From Adhaeribacter swui (GTDB taxonomy: Bacteria > Bacteroidota > Bacteroidia > Cytophagales > Hymenobacteraceae): a stretch of DNA of 64,000 nucleotides. Positions 17,392 to 26,358 of the stretch are shown piece after piece. The notes beneath the pieces were generated by a model. That model made no database searches, was not told where the DNA came from, and saw nothing but the letters and a program-made list of their open reading frames with translations. Location: contig NZ_CP055156.1 of the NCBI RefSeq assembly GCF_014217805.1, positions 4,098,585 through 4,162,584 of the forward strand. Direction: 5' to 3'. The translations under genes were made by a program, and so were the position numbers. Position 1 is the first letter of the stretch, and each line of letters starts with the position of its first letter.

Positions 17392-17744
17392 GTAGCGGTA
17401 GTAAGAGCAAGTTTTCAGAACAGTAATATACTTATTTTAGTAAAACAAGTTGTGCTATGGGGTGCATTCCCGATCCGATGTATTTAAATGAACCCATTAG
17501 CGCAAAATGGCCGTTAACCCGGTTTAACCCAATGGCCAGGTAAGCTAAAGAAAAAGGCAAAAGGTTATAACTTAAATAAGGGCATTAGCCGGGATAAACT
17601 AACTAAATAATGCCGGATAAAGCAGCTGCGGGTAAGTTAAATTTTAAAAAATACCTGTCCGGAGAATTTAAGTTGATTTACTAAGTAATTGATTTATAAA
17701 ATCTTTTATAAGGAGTAACTAGTAAATAAAATTTTTTTAAATAA
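17392..17744. other. Intergenic region, no gene seen
   Basis: About 350 bases between the divergent ROK kinase and the yceI operator region. It is AT-rich, with no credible frame or RNA recognised; it presumably holds the kinase promoter. Confidence 0.4.
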
Positions 17745-17779
17745 AATGTATGTATATACATTAAATGTATGTACATTTG
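17745..17779 (+). promoter_or_regulatory. Promoter overlapped by two adjacent palindromes
   Basis: AATGTATGTATATACATT (17745-17762) and AAATGTATGTACATTT (17763-17778, perfect 7-bp arms) sit back to back. The second contains TACATTTG (17772-17779), a match to the Bacteroidota TAnnTTTG box. A dimeric repressor at these sites would block the promoter. The downstream genes (YceI, MhqO-like dioxygenase) are of kinds often controlled by MarR-type quinone/redox sensors, so a MarR repressor is a reasonable guess. Confidence 0.6.
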
Positions 17780-17825
17780 TAAGGTTAAAACGATATTTCA
17801 CCTAAAACAAATAAATTTAAAAACT

Positions 17826-18362
17826 ATGGCAACTACAAAATGGGCAGTAGACCCAACGCACAGCGAAGTTCAGTTTAAGGTAAAGCACTTAATGATTACC
17901 ACCGTAACCGGTTATTTTCAAAAATTTAACGTGGAAGCGGAAACCGAAGGCGATCAGTTTACCAATGCTACCAAGGTAGTTTTCACCGCCGATGTAGATT
18001 CTATCAGCACCAACAACGAACAACGCGATACGCACTTAAAATCCCCGGATTTCTTTGATGCCGCTAACCACGGTCAGGTTCAGTTTGTGGGTAATAAATA
18101 CGAGCATACCGGCGGCGATGATTATAAACTGCACGGCGACTTAACCATCCGGGGCATTACCAAACCCATTACCGTGAATGTAGAATTTGGCGGAATTGTG
18201 GTAGACCCTTACGGCCAAACCAAAGCCGGATTTACGGTATCCGGTAAAATCAGCCGGAAAGAATTTGGCTTAACCTGGAACGCCGTAACCGAAGCCGGTA
18301 GCGTAGTGGTAAGCGACGAAATTAAGCTGCAAGCCGAAATACAATTAGTGAAACAAAGTTAA
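17826..18362 (+). CDS. YceI-family protein
   Basis: A 178-residue YceI-like protein, a lipocalin-like beta barrel that in known members binds polyprenyl or isoprenoid quinone-type lipids. The start MATTKWAVDPTHSEVQFKVKH is classic, as are the FDAANHGQVQF and LTIRGITKPITVNVEFGG strands. There is no signal peptide when started at 17826, so it is likely cytosolic; the open frame 57 bases upstream lies inside the promoter. It is cotranscribed with a ring-cleaving dioxygenase 58 bases downstream, behind two operator-like palindromes, which suggests a response to quinones or electrophiles. Confidence 0.92.
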   Translation: MATTKWAVDPTHSEVQFKVKHLMITTVTGYFQKFNVEAETEGDQFTNATKVVFTADVDSISTNNEQRDTHLKSPDFFDAANHGQVQFVGNKYEHTGGDDYKLHGDLTIRGITKPITVNVEFGGIVVDPYGQTKAGFTVSGKISRKEFGLTWNAVTEAGSVVVSDEIKLQAEIQLVKQS

Positions 18363-18420
18363 GTTTCCGGCGCCGTCCTTTTGGTAAAGCGCAGTTCCGG
18401 AAATTGGTAATTTTTAAAAA

Positions 18421-19365
18421 ATGAATGTTATGGAAAATAAAATTTTAGGCCTGCATCATATTACGGCCATTGCCGACAAGGCCAAACGCAATCTTGATTT
18501 TTATACCAAAACGCTGGGACTGCGCCTGCTAAAGAAAACGGTTAATTTCGACGATCCGGGTACTTACCATTTATATTACGGCGACGAAAAAGGCAGTGCG
18601 GGTACTATTCTTACTTTTTTCCCTTACGAAGGTTCCCGCCGCGGACGGAATGGTACGGGCATGATTACTGAAATTAGTTATTCTGTACCGGCCAACAGCT
18701 TTGCTTTCTGGCTCAACCGCTTTGCCGAAAACGGCGTGCCTTACCAGCAACCTGCCGAACGTTTCGGGGAGAAATACATTGTTTTCCAGGATCCGGATGG
18801 TTTGCAGTTTGCGTTGGTAGCTCCTAAAGCCGAAGATACCCGGGTGCCCTGGGCCACGGCCGAAGTAGATGCCACCGTAGCCACTCGCGGTTTTGCCGGT
18901 GCCACCTTAACCCTGCGCGATAAACAAGCTACAGCGGCGGTTTTAACGGATATTTTTGATTATAAATTAACCGGCCACGAAGGGAACCGGCACCGCTACG
19001 TTACCGATGCGGTAGAACAAGCCAATATAATTGATTTGGTAGAAGCGCCCAACGAACTTCGGGGAGCCGGCGGAGCGGGTACCAACCACCACATTGCTTT
19101 CCGGGTAAAAAACGAAGAAGTGCTGATGTACTTCCATGATAAAATTGCCAGCCAGGGTTATAACATTACCCAGAAAATAGACCGAAATTATTTTTATTCC
19201 TTGTATTTCCGGGAGCCAGGCGGCGTCTTATTTGAAATCGCGACCGATAATCCCGGCTTTGGTATCGACGAGTCGTTTGACCAGTTAGGTTCCGGGTTGT
19301 TGTTACCGCCGCAATACGAACCCCGCCGCGCCGACATTGAAGCCGTATTGCCCAAATTAGATTAA
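18421..19365 (+). CDS. Ring-cleaving dioxygenase, MhqO-like (VOC superfamily)
   Basis: A 314-residue protein with two tandem VOC (glyoxalase/extradiol dioxygenase) modules. Candidate metal ligands are His in LGLHHITAIA near the N-terminus, His in GTNHHIAFRV and Glu in PGGVLFEIATD near the end. The MhqO-type family is linked to breakdown of hydroquinones or catechol-like compounds in bacteria that also carry MarR-type MhqR regulators. The start at 18421 has an in-frame alternative at 18430. It forms an operon with YceI and is closed by a hairpin. The substrate is unproven. Confidence 0.88.
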   Translation: MNVMENKILGLHHITAIADKAKRNLDFYTKTLGLRLLKKTVNFDDPGTYHLYYGDEKGSAGTILTFFPYEGSRRGRNGTGMITEISYSVPANSFAFWLNRFAENGVPYQQPAERFGEKYIVFQDPDGLQFALVAPKAEDTRVPWATAEVDATVATRGFAGATLTLRDKQATAAVLTDIFDYKLTGHEGNRHRYVTDAVEQANIIDLVEAPNELRGAGGAGTNHHIAFRVKNEEVLMYFHDKIASQGYNITQKIDRNYFYSLYFREPGGVLFEIATDNPGFGIDESFDQLGSGLLLPPQYEPRRADIEAVLPKLD

Positions 19366-19388
19366 ACAAATCAGAACCTGTAAATTAA

Positions 19389-19441
19389 AAAGCCAACTTC
19401 TCAGAGCAATATAATCGCCCCGGAAAGTTGGCTTTCTGTTT
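19389..19441 (+). terminator. Hairpin after the dioxygenase gene
   Basis: AAAGCCAACTT and AAGTTGGCTTT form an 11-bp stem with a long (about 25-base) loop, followed by CTGTTTT. Probably a terminator for the yceI operon. Confidence 0.6.
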
Positions 19442-19468
19442 TATATAATTTTAAAAATTTAAAATTTT

Positions 19469-19603
19469 CAACTTTACAACTTTCAAATCTCAAACCTTTC
19501 CAACCTTAAAACTTTCAAACTTTTCAACCTTCCAACTTTCTAACTTTCCAACTTTCTAACCTTCCAACTTTCCAACTTTCTAACCTTCCAACTTTCCAAC
19601 TCG
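19469..19603. repeat. Degenerate CAACTTTC/CAACCTTC tandem repeat
   Basis: About 135 bases built from short units of the form CAACTTTC, TAACCTTC and CAACTTTC, repeated with drift. It lies directly before the 3' end of the AsmA gene. It is a low-complexity microsatellite-like array with no coding role seen. Confidence 0.8.
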
Positions 19604-19606
19604 TTC

Positions 19607-22129
19607 TTAAAAATCAAAATACTCGTTCTGGCTGGGTTGCGGGGCCGGGTTCCTGTTTGCGGGGGCGGTTTTTCCTTTTTTAATTACTTCTTTAAATTCC
19701 TGCTTTTCGCGGCTTAAGTCCTGGGCTATTTTTGCTTTTACCCGTTGTTTATCCAGCGCCACCTTGTAGTTATTTTCGCTGCCTTTTAAGGTCAGGAATA
19801 TGTTAGGCCCGTTGCTGGCAAATACGGCTCCAGATACATCGGTTTCAGCGTTGGTTTTATGGCGCAGCGGCACCCGGAATTTATAATCTAATTGCTGATC
19901 GAAGGTATGCGTGCCCTGTACCCCAATAACTGAAGCCCGCGACGTATTAGAACGTACTTGCATTTCGGGGATATACACCGTGCGGTTCTGAATCCAGAAG
20001 GTGTTGCTCAGTTCCGGAAACTGCAAATTGGCTAACTCCCGCTTGGGGATAAAAGGCGCCAGTTTTTGCATGGGTTCAAAGTTAATGAGTTGCCCGTTCT
20101 GCACCTGCGCTTTAATCTCGGCTTCCATGCGGTCGGTAAGCGGGGTTAAGTGGTGGTTAAAATACAAATCGGAATGTATCGTGGCAGTAAGCGCGCCGCG
20201 TAAGTGCCGTTGTACTAAAAACTGCTGGCCGAAATTTTCAAAAACGTAAAATAAACTATCCAGCTTCAGGTCGTTTACAGTGGTAAGCGTAGTTACCTGA
20301 ATGTTGTTGCGCTGGCGGGCATCCAGTACTCCCTGGATACTAAAACGCCCGCCAATGGTTTGTAAAGCCAGGCTGGGCGAGGAGATTACCTGGTTTTTGA
20401 GGCGCAGGGTACCCTGTACATTTTTGCCCCTAAACCGCCGGAATTGCACCTTCTGAACCGTGGTGTTTATATCAAAATTAAGATAAGGCGATACCACCAG
20501 TTTATAAGCCGGCGCTGACCGCCGGGCGGCATTGCTAGTCAGGCGGCTACCCGGTTTCACTTTTTCCTCGCTCAGCAATTCGTCAAAATTTAAAAATTTA
20601 GATTCCAGGTCGGCTTCTACGAGCAAGCGTTGGTTGGTTAAGAAAATCCAGCCCAGCACATTTTTAAAATAACCGTTAAGCACAAAATCCGAACTGCCCA
20701 GATTGCCTTTAAAACCCGAAACCGCTAAGTCGCTTTTCCGGAAAATAAAATTGCCGTTCAGGTGATGAAAAAGTTGTGGATAATTTTTAACCTGCAAAGC
20801 CACATTTTTGAAATTTATCTCGCCGGAGCTGCTTACCTGACCATAGCCCTTCTGCGACTGAAACGCTTCTACTTTACCGGCTAGGGCAATATCTACTGTT
20901 ACTTCGCCGCTGCCCCTGCTAAGGTTATCGTTCGGGAAAACTTCCAGGGCGTGCGCTACGTCCAGGGTACCTTTTAATTTTACTTGCAGGTAAGGGTCCT
21001 GCAGGTTGCGGTAAATTACCTGGCCGGTAAAAGGCCGGTTCTTCAGCCGCCCCCGGATGTTTTTAAAGGTAATCAGCGAGGTTTGGTTATTTTGCCGCGG
21101 ACCATTGGTGAACTGCCCCTCAAAATTTAAATCTTCTATTTTTTGTTTAGAAGCCGGATGGAAAAAAGTGGCTTGCCGGCAGCCAAACTGCACCAGTACC
21201 TGCGGATTAGCTTTACCGGAAGTAATGCCTTTTACAGTGCCATTAAAATAAACCTGGCCCTGGCTCTGATATTCCCCTAAAATTTGGTTGAATTTGGGCG
21301 GCAGCAAGGCCAGCAACGATTGCACATTGGTGTTTTTACCCGCGAAACGTAAATCCAGATCGGTAGGCCCGTTGTATTTTACCAAACCGGCTACCTGGTA
21401 CCGCGCCGGCCCCACCGCAACTTCCCCCGAAGAAATACTTACCTGGTTTTGTTGCCGGTCAATTATCAGATTGGTTTCCAAATCTACCTGTTTATCCTGA
21501 AAATAATCATCACCTTCTATCCGGATGGTTTGCAGATGCGCCTGACCGTTGGCCGCCACCAGAATGGTTTTGCCGGTAACTTGCAGGGCAGCCTGTACCT
21601 GACGGGTTTTTAGTTGATAGTATTGGTTGCGGTGCTGGTCCGAGTAGGTGAGCGCTACATTTTGCAGGGTTATTTTCTTCAGCTCAAACGCAAACTGCTC
21701 ATTTTTTGACTGGCTGGTATCCGGCGCAAAAACCAGGTAATTGGCGGTGCCATCGGGTAAAAATTTAATCGAGACTTTGCCGTCTTCCAGAAACATTTCC
21801 TGAACGCGGTATTTGCTGCGCAGCACATCGAGCAAGTTAAAGGTAAAGTAAAGTCGTTTGGCCTGGATCAGGGGCGCTTGGCTCTGAGTAAAGCTTTCGG
21901 TAACGGTAACGTTTTTTAGCGTAATAGCCAGGTCCGGAAACTTATTTACCAGCGAAAGCCCGATTTGCCCCACCTGCACTTTGGTTTTTAAGTGTTGGTT
22001 GGCCTCCGCTACAAACAGCTGAATAATTTTTTCCTGACACGTATACAACAAGCCCGCCCCGAGTACCAGCAACAGTAAAATACCACTTAAGCTATACTGT
22101 ATTACCTTGCGAATGCCTATCTTATTCAA
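19607..22129 (-). CDS. AsmA-family envelope protein
   Basis: An 840-residue protein with one N-terminal membrane anchor (residues about 10-28, YSLSGILLLLVLGAGLLY) and a long periplasmic beta-rich body. It follows the AsmA pattern: LKTKVQVGQIGLSLVNKFPDLAITLKNVTV at about 43-75 and an AsmA-like C-terminal region near 640-800 (MEAEIKAQVQNGQLINFEPMQK in outline). Family members are bridge-like lipid transfer proteins between the inner and outer membrane. The C-terminus has a basic, Pro/Asn-rich tail. The start is a TTG at 22129; no nearby ATG is in frame. It is a single gene next to tRNA-Val. Confidence 0.82.
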   Translation of the reverse strand: MNKIGIRKVIQYSLSGILLLLVLGAGLLYTCQEKIIQLFVAEANQHLKTKVQVGQIGLSLVNKFPDLAITLKNVTVTESFTQSQAPLIQAKRLYFTFNLLDVLRSKYRVQEMFLEDGKVSIKFLPDGTANYLVFAPDTSQSKNEQFAFELKKITLQNVALTYSDQHRNQYYQLKTRQVQAALQVTGKTILVAANGQAHLQTIRIEGDDYFQDKQVDLETNLIIDRQQNQVSISSGEVAVGPARYQVAGLVKYNGPTDLDLRFAGKNTNVQSLLALLPPKFNQILGEYQSQGQVYFNGTVKGITSGKANPQVLVQFGCRQATFFHPASKQKIEDLNFEGQFTNGPRQNNQTSLITFKNIRGRLKNRPFTGQVIYRNLQDPYLQVKLKGTLDVAHALEVFPNDNLSRGSGEVTVDIALAGKVEAFQSQKGYGQVSSSGEINFKNVALQVKNYPQLFHHLNGNFIFRKSDLAVSGFKGNLGSSDFVLNGYFKNVLGWIFLTNQRLLVEADLESKFLNFDELLSEEKVKPGSRLTSNAARRSAPAYKLVVSPYLNFDINTTVQKVQFRRFRGKNVQGTLRLKNQVISSPSLALQTIGGRFSIQGVLDARQRNNIQVTTLTTVNDLKLDSLFYVFENFGQQFLVQRHLRGALTATIHSDLYFNHHLTPLTDRMEAEIKAQVQNGQLINFEPMQKLAPFIPKRELANLQFPELSNTFWIQNRTVYIPEMQVRSNTSRASVIGVQGTHTFDQQLDYKFRVPLRHKTNAETDVSGAVFASNGPNIFLTLKGSENNYKVALDKQRVKAKIAQDLSREKQEFKEVIKKGKTAPANRNPAPQPSQNEYFDF

Positions 22130-22310
22130 AACGAAAGCTTTATAAATTTACCGAATCAGGCATTAAAAATACATTCTAAAATCCGGCGGGGCAAACCAGA
22201 GGGGGTTAAAAATTTTTTTAATTTTTTTTGAGCAAGTACTTGCAGATTCAAAAAAAACCACGACATTTGCATCACCAAACGACAACAACAGGTTGTTAAA
22301 ACACAAAAAA

Positions 22311-22385
22311 GGGGTGTTAGCTCAGCTGGTTCAGAGCACCTGCCTTACAAGCAGGGGGTCACTGGTTCGAATCCAGTACGCCCCA
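22311..22385 (+). tRNA. tRNA-Val (anticodon TAC)
   Basis: The acceptor stem GGGGTGT pairs with ACGCCCC, with a discriminator A at 22385. The D arm contains AGCTGGTTCAGAGC. The anticodon stem CCTGC/GCAGG encloses CTTACAA, giving anticodon TAC (Val). The T arm is ACTGG-TTCGAAT-CCAGT. The 3' CCA is not encoded. GACATTTG at 22261-22268 is one base from the Bacteroidota -7 box. The gene marks the left edge of the accessory region. Confidence 0.96.
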
Positions 22386-22393
22386 CATTAATT

Positions 22394-22430
22394 AAAAAGC
22401 CTTCCAAGTTATTGGAAGGCTTTTTAATTT
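22394..22430 (+). terminator. Terminator after tRNA-Val
   Basis: AAAAAGCCTTCCAA and TTGGAAGGCTTTTT form a perfect 14-bp stem with a GTTA loop, immediately after the tRNA. Confidence 0.93.
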
Positions 22431-22532
22431 TATAACCTTAAGAAACCAAGTACAGATTTACTGATTTTTTATAATAATGTAGTTGCTCTCTGTTTCTTAT
22501 TTCCTTGGTCAAACAGCTACTTTGCTTTAACA

Positions 22533-23174
22533 TTATAATTGAGCCTTTACAAGTTCGGCTACTACCGCTCGGCCGCCTTGGTTCATGTGCAATTTGTCTG
22601 CTTGGAAATACTTTCGATTGGCAACAGAATCAAAGTTGCCGATCCGCTTATCTGCAGCTAAATCCACTAAGGCATCCGCGCCAATTTTTTGCCAATTAGT
22701 TCGGAGCCACCGATTAAACTTTAGTCGTTCTGACTCTCGTTGATTTTCAGTGGGAGCATATTTAGCATATTGGCTGGCTGTTAAAGTAAAAGCAAAGGTA
22801 GTGATGTAATTACTATTAGCGCGTTGGTGATAAGCCTTGATCATAGTGGCTAAAGCATCAGCATTTGATCCGTGGTGTAAGTCGTTTATACCACCCCAAA
22901 CCATTAAAATGGCCCGGTTCTTCGTACAGGCCGGAATTACCTGGATTTGCTGATCTTCCAGCATTTGAGCTAAAGTCTGCCCAGCTACGGCAAAGTTCTG
23001 CCATCCAACATAACCTGGTCCTACTTGCTGCCGCAGTAAAATGGGCCACTCCGTGCCACCATCCTTTGGTTTGGGAGTAGTCATACTATCCCCATCAAAT
23101 ACAATCTGTCTAGTAAGCTTTGTCTCACAAGAAAAGATTACTGTAAGAGTGAATATGAGTAAACAGTATTTCAT
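22533..23174 (-). CDS. SGNH/GDSL hydrolase, lipoprotein
   Basis: A 213-residue esterase-like protein. A lipoprotein-type signal ends at Cys16 (VIFSC). Block I is FDGDSMT with nucleophile Ser30, the block III Asn is in WGGINDLHHG, and the C-terminal catalytic pair is in DKLHMNQGG. This is the SGNH fold, which deacylates esters; the substrate is unknown, with carbohydrate esters or lipids likely. It is likely anchored in the periplasm or outer membrane. It is followed by the tRNA-Val terminator and preceded by an IS1 remnant, so it sits at the edge of accessory DNA. Confidence 0.85.
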   Translation of the reverse strand: MKYCLLIFTLTVIFSCETKLTRQIVFDGDSMTTPKPKDGGTEWPILLRQQVGPGYVGWQNFAVAGQTLAQMLEDQQIQVIPACTKNRAILMVWGGINDLHHGSNADALATMIKAYHQRANSNYITTFAFTLTASQYAKYAPTENQRESERLKFNRWLRTNWQKIGADALVDLAADKRIGNFDSVANRKYFQADKLHMNQGGRAVVAELVKAQL

Positions 23175-23338
23175 GTTTATGGATAATCTGGTGCATAAAT
23201 AAATACTACTTGGTAAGTTTTTGTTACCTGCAATGCAAAAGCAAGTTCGAAAATGCTTTTTCTAAAATTTAAGCAAATACTTATATTTATTTTAGTAAAT
23301 ACTTATATTTAATTCAGGTAGAGTTTTAGAAAGTATGC

Positions 23339-24097
23339 TGGGTTAAAAAAGGCAATGGGGGTTTAATATGAAAGAATGTGCGAGAGCCTCATCAAGCTAA
23401 ACTGTCCTTATTGCCAGAACAGTAAAATAGTAAATAACGGAAAGAAAAGAATGGTTCCCGGAACCTGTTGTGCCATTGCTGCTGCAAACAGTTTTAAGCC
23501 GCTTACCAGTATAAAGGGGTTAATCCCGCCACTAAGCAGTTGATGATACGACTACTGGAAAGGAATACCGGCATCCGGGACATGTAACAGGTACTACAAG
23601 TAAGCCGCCAGTGTGTGTTGCGGATCTTGCTGCGACAGGGCAATGCCATTCAGATTAAGCCAGCCCAAAAGCACTATTCTACTGTTCAAATTGATGAAGT
23701 CTGGAGCTTTGTAGGTCAGCGGAAGAAAGGCAAGTACTGGTTGTTTTATGCTTACAGTGCAGAATACGACAAAATATTGACCTATACGTGCGGGAGCAGG
23801 AGCGCTACTACATTACAGACATTACTCAGAAAGCTACAAGGAGTGAATATTGACCAATATTGTACCGACTACTGGAAAGCATTTGCCAAAATTTTGCCGA
23901 CAGAAAAGCACCGCATTGGGAAAGCTTATACCAAAAATATAGAAGGGGTGAATACTTGCCTGATAGCCAGGAACAAGCGTCTTGTTAGATAAAACCACCT
24001 GTTTCTCCAAGAAAAAAGAAAACCATATCGCTAGCTTGAATATCATGTTCAACTACCGCAATAAAACCAAAATCCAACCATCATACTTTTTAACCCA
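23339..24097 (+). mobile_element. Decayed IS1-family insertion sequence
   Basis: An element of about 759 bp bounded by inverted repeats: TGGGTTAAAAA at 23339-23349 and TTTTTAACCCA at 24087-24097, with further partial match inside. Length is close to that of IS1. No 8-9 bp target duplication is evident. It contains InsA- and InsB-like remains with several disruptions. Confidence 0.8.
23384..24092 (+). pseudogene. IS1 transposase remnants (InsA and InsB)
   Basis: The first part encodes an InsA-like zinc finger (LNCPYCQNSKIVNNGKKRMV) that then shifts frame (LCHCCCKQF in another frame) and meets stops. From about 23640 an InsB-like DDE catalytic domain is readable: VQIDEVWSFVGQRKKGKYWL with the first Asp, and YCTDYWKAF with the second. 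Near 23990 another shift separates the C-terminal TTCFSKKKENHIASLN block. With at least three disabling changes the transposase is dead, so this copy can only move in trans, if at all. Confidence 0.85.
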
Positions 24098-24421
24098 CTA
24101 TCTCGGTATTTTATTTATATGGTAAAACATAGGCAAAACTTTTAAATAAATCAGAGAGATAATTAAATTTAAAATGAAGATTGTGGTGTTACTTTTTTGA
24201 AAATTCAATCTGATGAATTAACAACCTTATGTGGAAACATCTCATTAACTTTTCTATAAATTATTATTGTTAAAGCACTCAACTACCAACATTGTATTTG
24301 CTTTTGATCTTAATCATAAAATATCATTTTGAATTATTATAATCTCACTTTTAACTACAAATAATTGTTAGTTTAACATAATGTTGGTTATAGGAATTTA
24401 GAATAACTTCTCACATCCGCG
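24098..24421. other. Intergenic region, no gene seen
   Basis: About 320 AT-rich bases between the IS1 remnant and the LytTR regulator gene. I see no frame, RNA or clear repeat here. Confidence 0.4.
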
Positions 24422-25087
24422 TTAATGAAGTAAATTCTGCCTATATTTCTCTCCTACAGGCACCCTTGTTTTACCCAGCTCGATTGTTGATTTACTTATG
24501 GCGGTAATATGGGAAACGTTTATCAAGAAAGAGCGGTGTACCCGGCGAAACAACGTGGAAGGCAGTAATTCCACTAAGGATTTCATGGTCATGTGGGTGA
24601 TATATTTACTTTGACCGGTGTTTATTAGTAGGTAGTCTTTAACGGATTGGACGTAGATAATAGCAGCATGCTCCACCTTGATTAATTTGCCGTTGACTTT
24701 AAAGTAAGAGTAGCTTTTTTCCGCTTGGGGTACAATGGGCTGTTTTAAGAACTTAGCCACACTAACTTGAAACCGCTCATAAGTAATAGGCTTTAACAGG
24801 TAGTCGACGGCTTGCAATTCATAACTCATCACCGCGTACTCGGAAAAAGCCGTAGTAAAAATAAAAGCGGGGGGATTTTTTAAAGATTGGATAAACTCGA
24901 TACCACTTAAGATGGGCATGCGAATGTCCAGGAAAAGTAAATCTATCTTTTCCCGGTGTATAACTTCAAAGGCTTCCAGGGAATTGGCACATTTTTGTAC
25001 TAGTTGTAGTTGAGGCGTTTGTAAAATGTGGTTTTCCAATATCTGCTGGGCCAAAGGTTCATCATCCACTATAAGGCACTGTATCAT
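24422..25087 (-). CDS. LytTR-family response regulator
   Basis: A 221-residue response regulator. The receiver domain (1-120) has IVDDEPLAQQ acidic residues, the phospho-acceptor Asp in DLLFLDIRMP and the conserved Lys in LLKPI. The C-terminal LytTR DNA-binding domain (about 125-221) contains YVQSVKDYLLI and RVHRSFLINVSHI. It overlaps the sensor kinase gene by 26 bases, a typical translationally coupled LytS/LytR pair. A four-fold repeat with about 21-bp spacing upstream of the operon may be its binding region. Confidence 0.93.
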   Translation of the reverse strand: MIQCLIVDDEPLAQQILENHILQTPQLQLVQKCANSLEAFEVIHREKIDLLFLDIRMPILSGIEFIQSLKNPPAFIFTTAFSEYAVMSYELQAVDYLLKPITYERFQVSVAKFLKQPIVPQAEKSYSYFKVNGKLIKVEHAAIIYVQSVKDYLLINTGQSKYITHMTMKSLVELLPSTLFRRVHRSFLINVSHITAISKSTIELGKTRVPVGEKYRQNLLH

Positions 25088-26162
25088 GTGATTTTAGTTG
25101 AATAGTTAACCGCAATTCATAAACGGTCTCCCCGTTATTTATCTCCATCGTATACCGGCCAGGATAAAGAAGGTCGAGTCTTTTCAATACATTCTCTAAA
25201 CCAATTCCTTTTGGCGGGTTACGAACTAAACCGGCCTTACTGTTACTAATTTCAGTAAACAGCTCCTTTCCCATCAGGCTGATAATGATCTGCACAAAAC
25301 CTGCGTTAGTTTCTTCCGCTAAACCATGTTTAAAGGAGTTTTCTACCAAGGGTAATAGTAAGAGCGGTTCAATCTGAGCCGTGTCCCTTATTCCTTGGGT
25401 ATCAAATAGGATTCTGGTTTGGCCGGAGTAACGCACCGCTTCCACTGCCACGTAATGCTTCAGAAAATCAATTTCCTGCTGGAGTTGAACCAAAGGTTTG
25501 GAAGCCTCATAAATAATGTAGCGCATCATTTCTGCCAACCGGGCTACAAGCGGAGCCGCTTGCACGGAATCCTGGAGAATTAGCGCGTAAATATTATTGA
25601 GGGTATTAAAAAAGAAATGCGGTTGTAGCTGCACTTTTAAATACGTTAACTCTGCCTGTAGTTGTTGCTTGTGTATCCTTTGCAGTTGCTGTTCTTGTTT
25701 AGCTGACTTGATGAAATATCCCAAGGCGCTTATCACCAAAAGCTCCCGACAGATATAAAAGAGGCTAAAGTTTAGCTTAATACTTTTTTTAAAATTAATC
25801 CCTTGGGAAGAAATAAAATTTACCGGAGAAAAGCTTATTTGAGAAACGAGCCCATTAATCAAGGGAGTATAAAAATTAAACACCAGCAGAAAGCAGAAAA
25901 GCAATCCGCCAAAAAGCAGATACCGTTTCCGGAAGAGATATCGCTGTAGCAAAAGTTTATAATACACCCAGTACGGAACCAGGTACCCTATCCCAGAGAC
26001 GATTCGGTAGGGTAAAGTTTGTAAAACAATAGTCGTGCTGCCTCCTTCCCGAAGATTAAACTCAATATCCGATGAAAGGGGAAAGAACAGGAAATAGCCC
26101 AGGAAAAAAGCAATTTCCAGCCAGACAAACCGGTTACTGAATCGGCGTATATTTAAATACAT
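25062..26162 (-). CDS. LytS/YehU-type sensor histidine kinase
   Basis: A 366-residue inner-membrane kinase. Four or so membrane helices span residues 10-165 without a recognised extracellular sensor domain. The phospho-acceptor His lies in QLQPHFFFNTLNNIYAL (His_kinase domain, about 180-260), followed by a HATPase region with LVENSFKHGL (N box) and GIGLENVLKRL (G box). This is the common Bacteroidota architecture for LytTR systems. The signal is unknown; adjacent genes are secreted or periplasmic, suggesting an envelope cue. Confidence 0.92.
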   Translation of the reverse strand: MYLNIRRFSNRFVWLEIAFFLGYFLFFPLSSDIEFNLREGGSTTIVLQTLPYRIVSGIGYLVPYWVYYKLLLQRYLFRKRYLLFGGLLFCFLLVFNFYTPLINGLVSQISFSPVNFISSQGINFKKSIKLNFSLFYICRELLVISALGYFIKSAKQEQQLQRIHKQQLQAELTYLKVQLQPHFFFNTLNNIYALILQDSVQAAPLVARLAEMMRYIIYEASKPLVQLQQEIDFLKHYVAVEAVRYSGQTRILFDTQGIRDTAQIEPLLLLPLVENSFKHGLAEETNAGFVQIIISLMGKELFTEISNSKAGLVRNPPKGIGLENVLKRLDLLYPGRYTMEINNGETVYELRLTIQLKSHDTVPYSG

Positions 26163-26226
26163 AGTACGTCAAAGTACTCAATTTCTCTTTTTGGCAGTAG
26201 AAGGTATGGTAATCTTTTATCAGTTT

Positions 26227-26302
26227 TCGACTAAACCGGCATTATTTTCGACTAAATGGGCCGGCATTAATTCCGTCTAAATTCCTGGGGATATCGTCTA
26301 AA
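26227..26302. promoter_or_regulatory. Four direct repeats, possible LytTR binding array
   Basis: TCGACTAAA (26227-26235), TCGACTAAA (26248-26256), CCGTCTAAA (26273-26281) and TCGTCTAAA (26294-26302) are direct repeats with starts 21, 25 and 21 bases apart, three of them followed by a CCGGC. LytTR regulators bind paired ~9-bp direct repeats about two helical turns apart, so this array between the sensor operon and the divergent TlpA-like gene is a good candidate target. Confidence 0.6.
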
Positions 26303-26358
26303 CCGGCTTTTTTAAGTATTCTATTCGTGTAGGTTTGTAGCACTTAACAAGAAAACCT

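Noticed and set aside
19469-19603. CRISPR or regulatory repeat
   Set aside because: Units are about 8-16 bases with drift and no spacers; best called low-complexity repeat.
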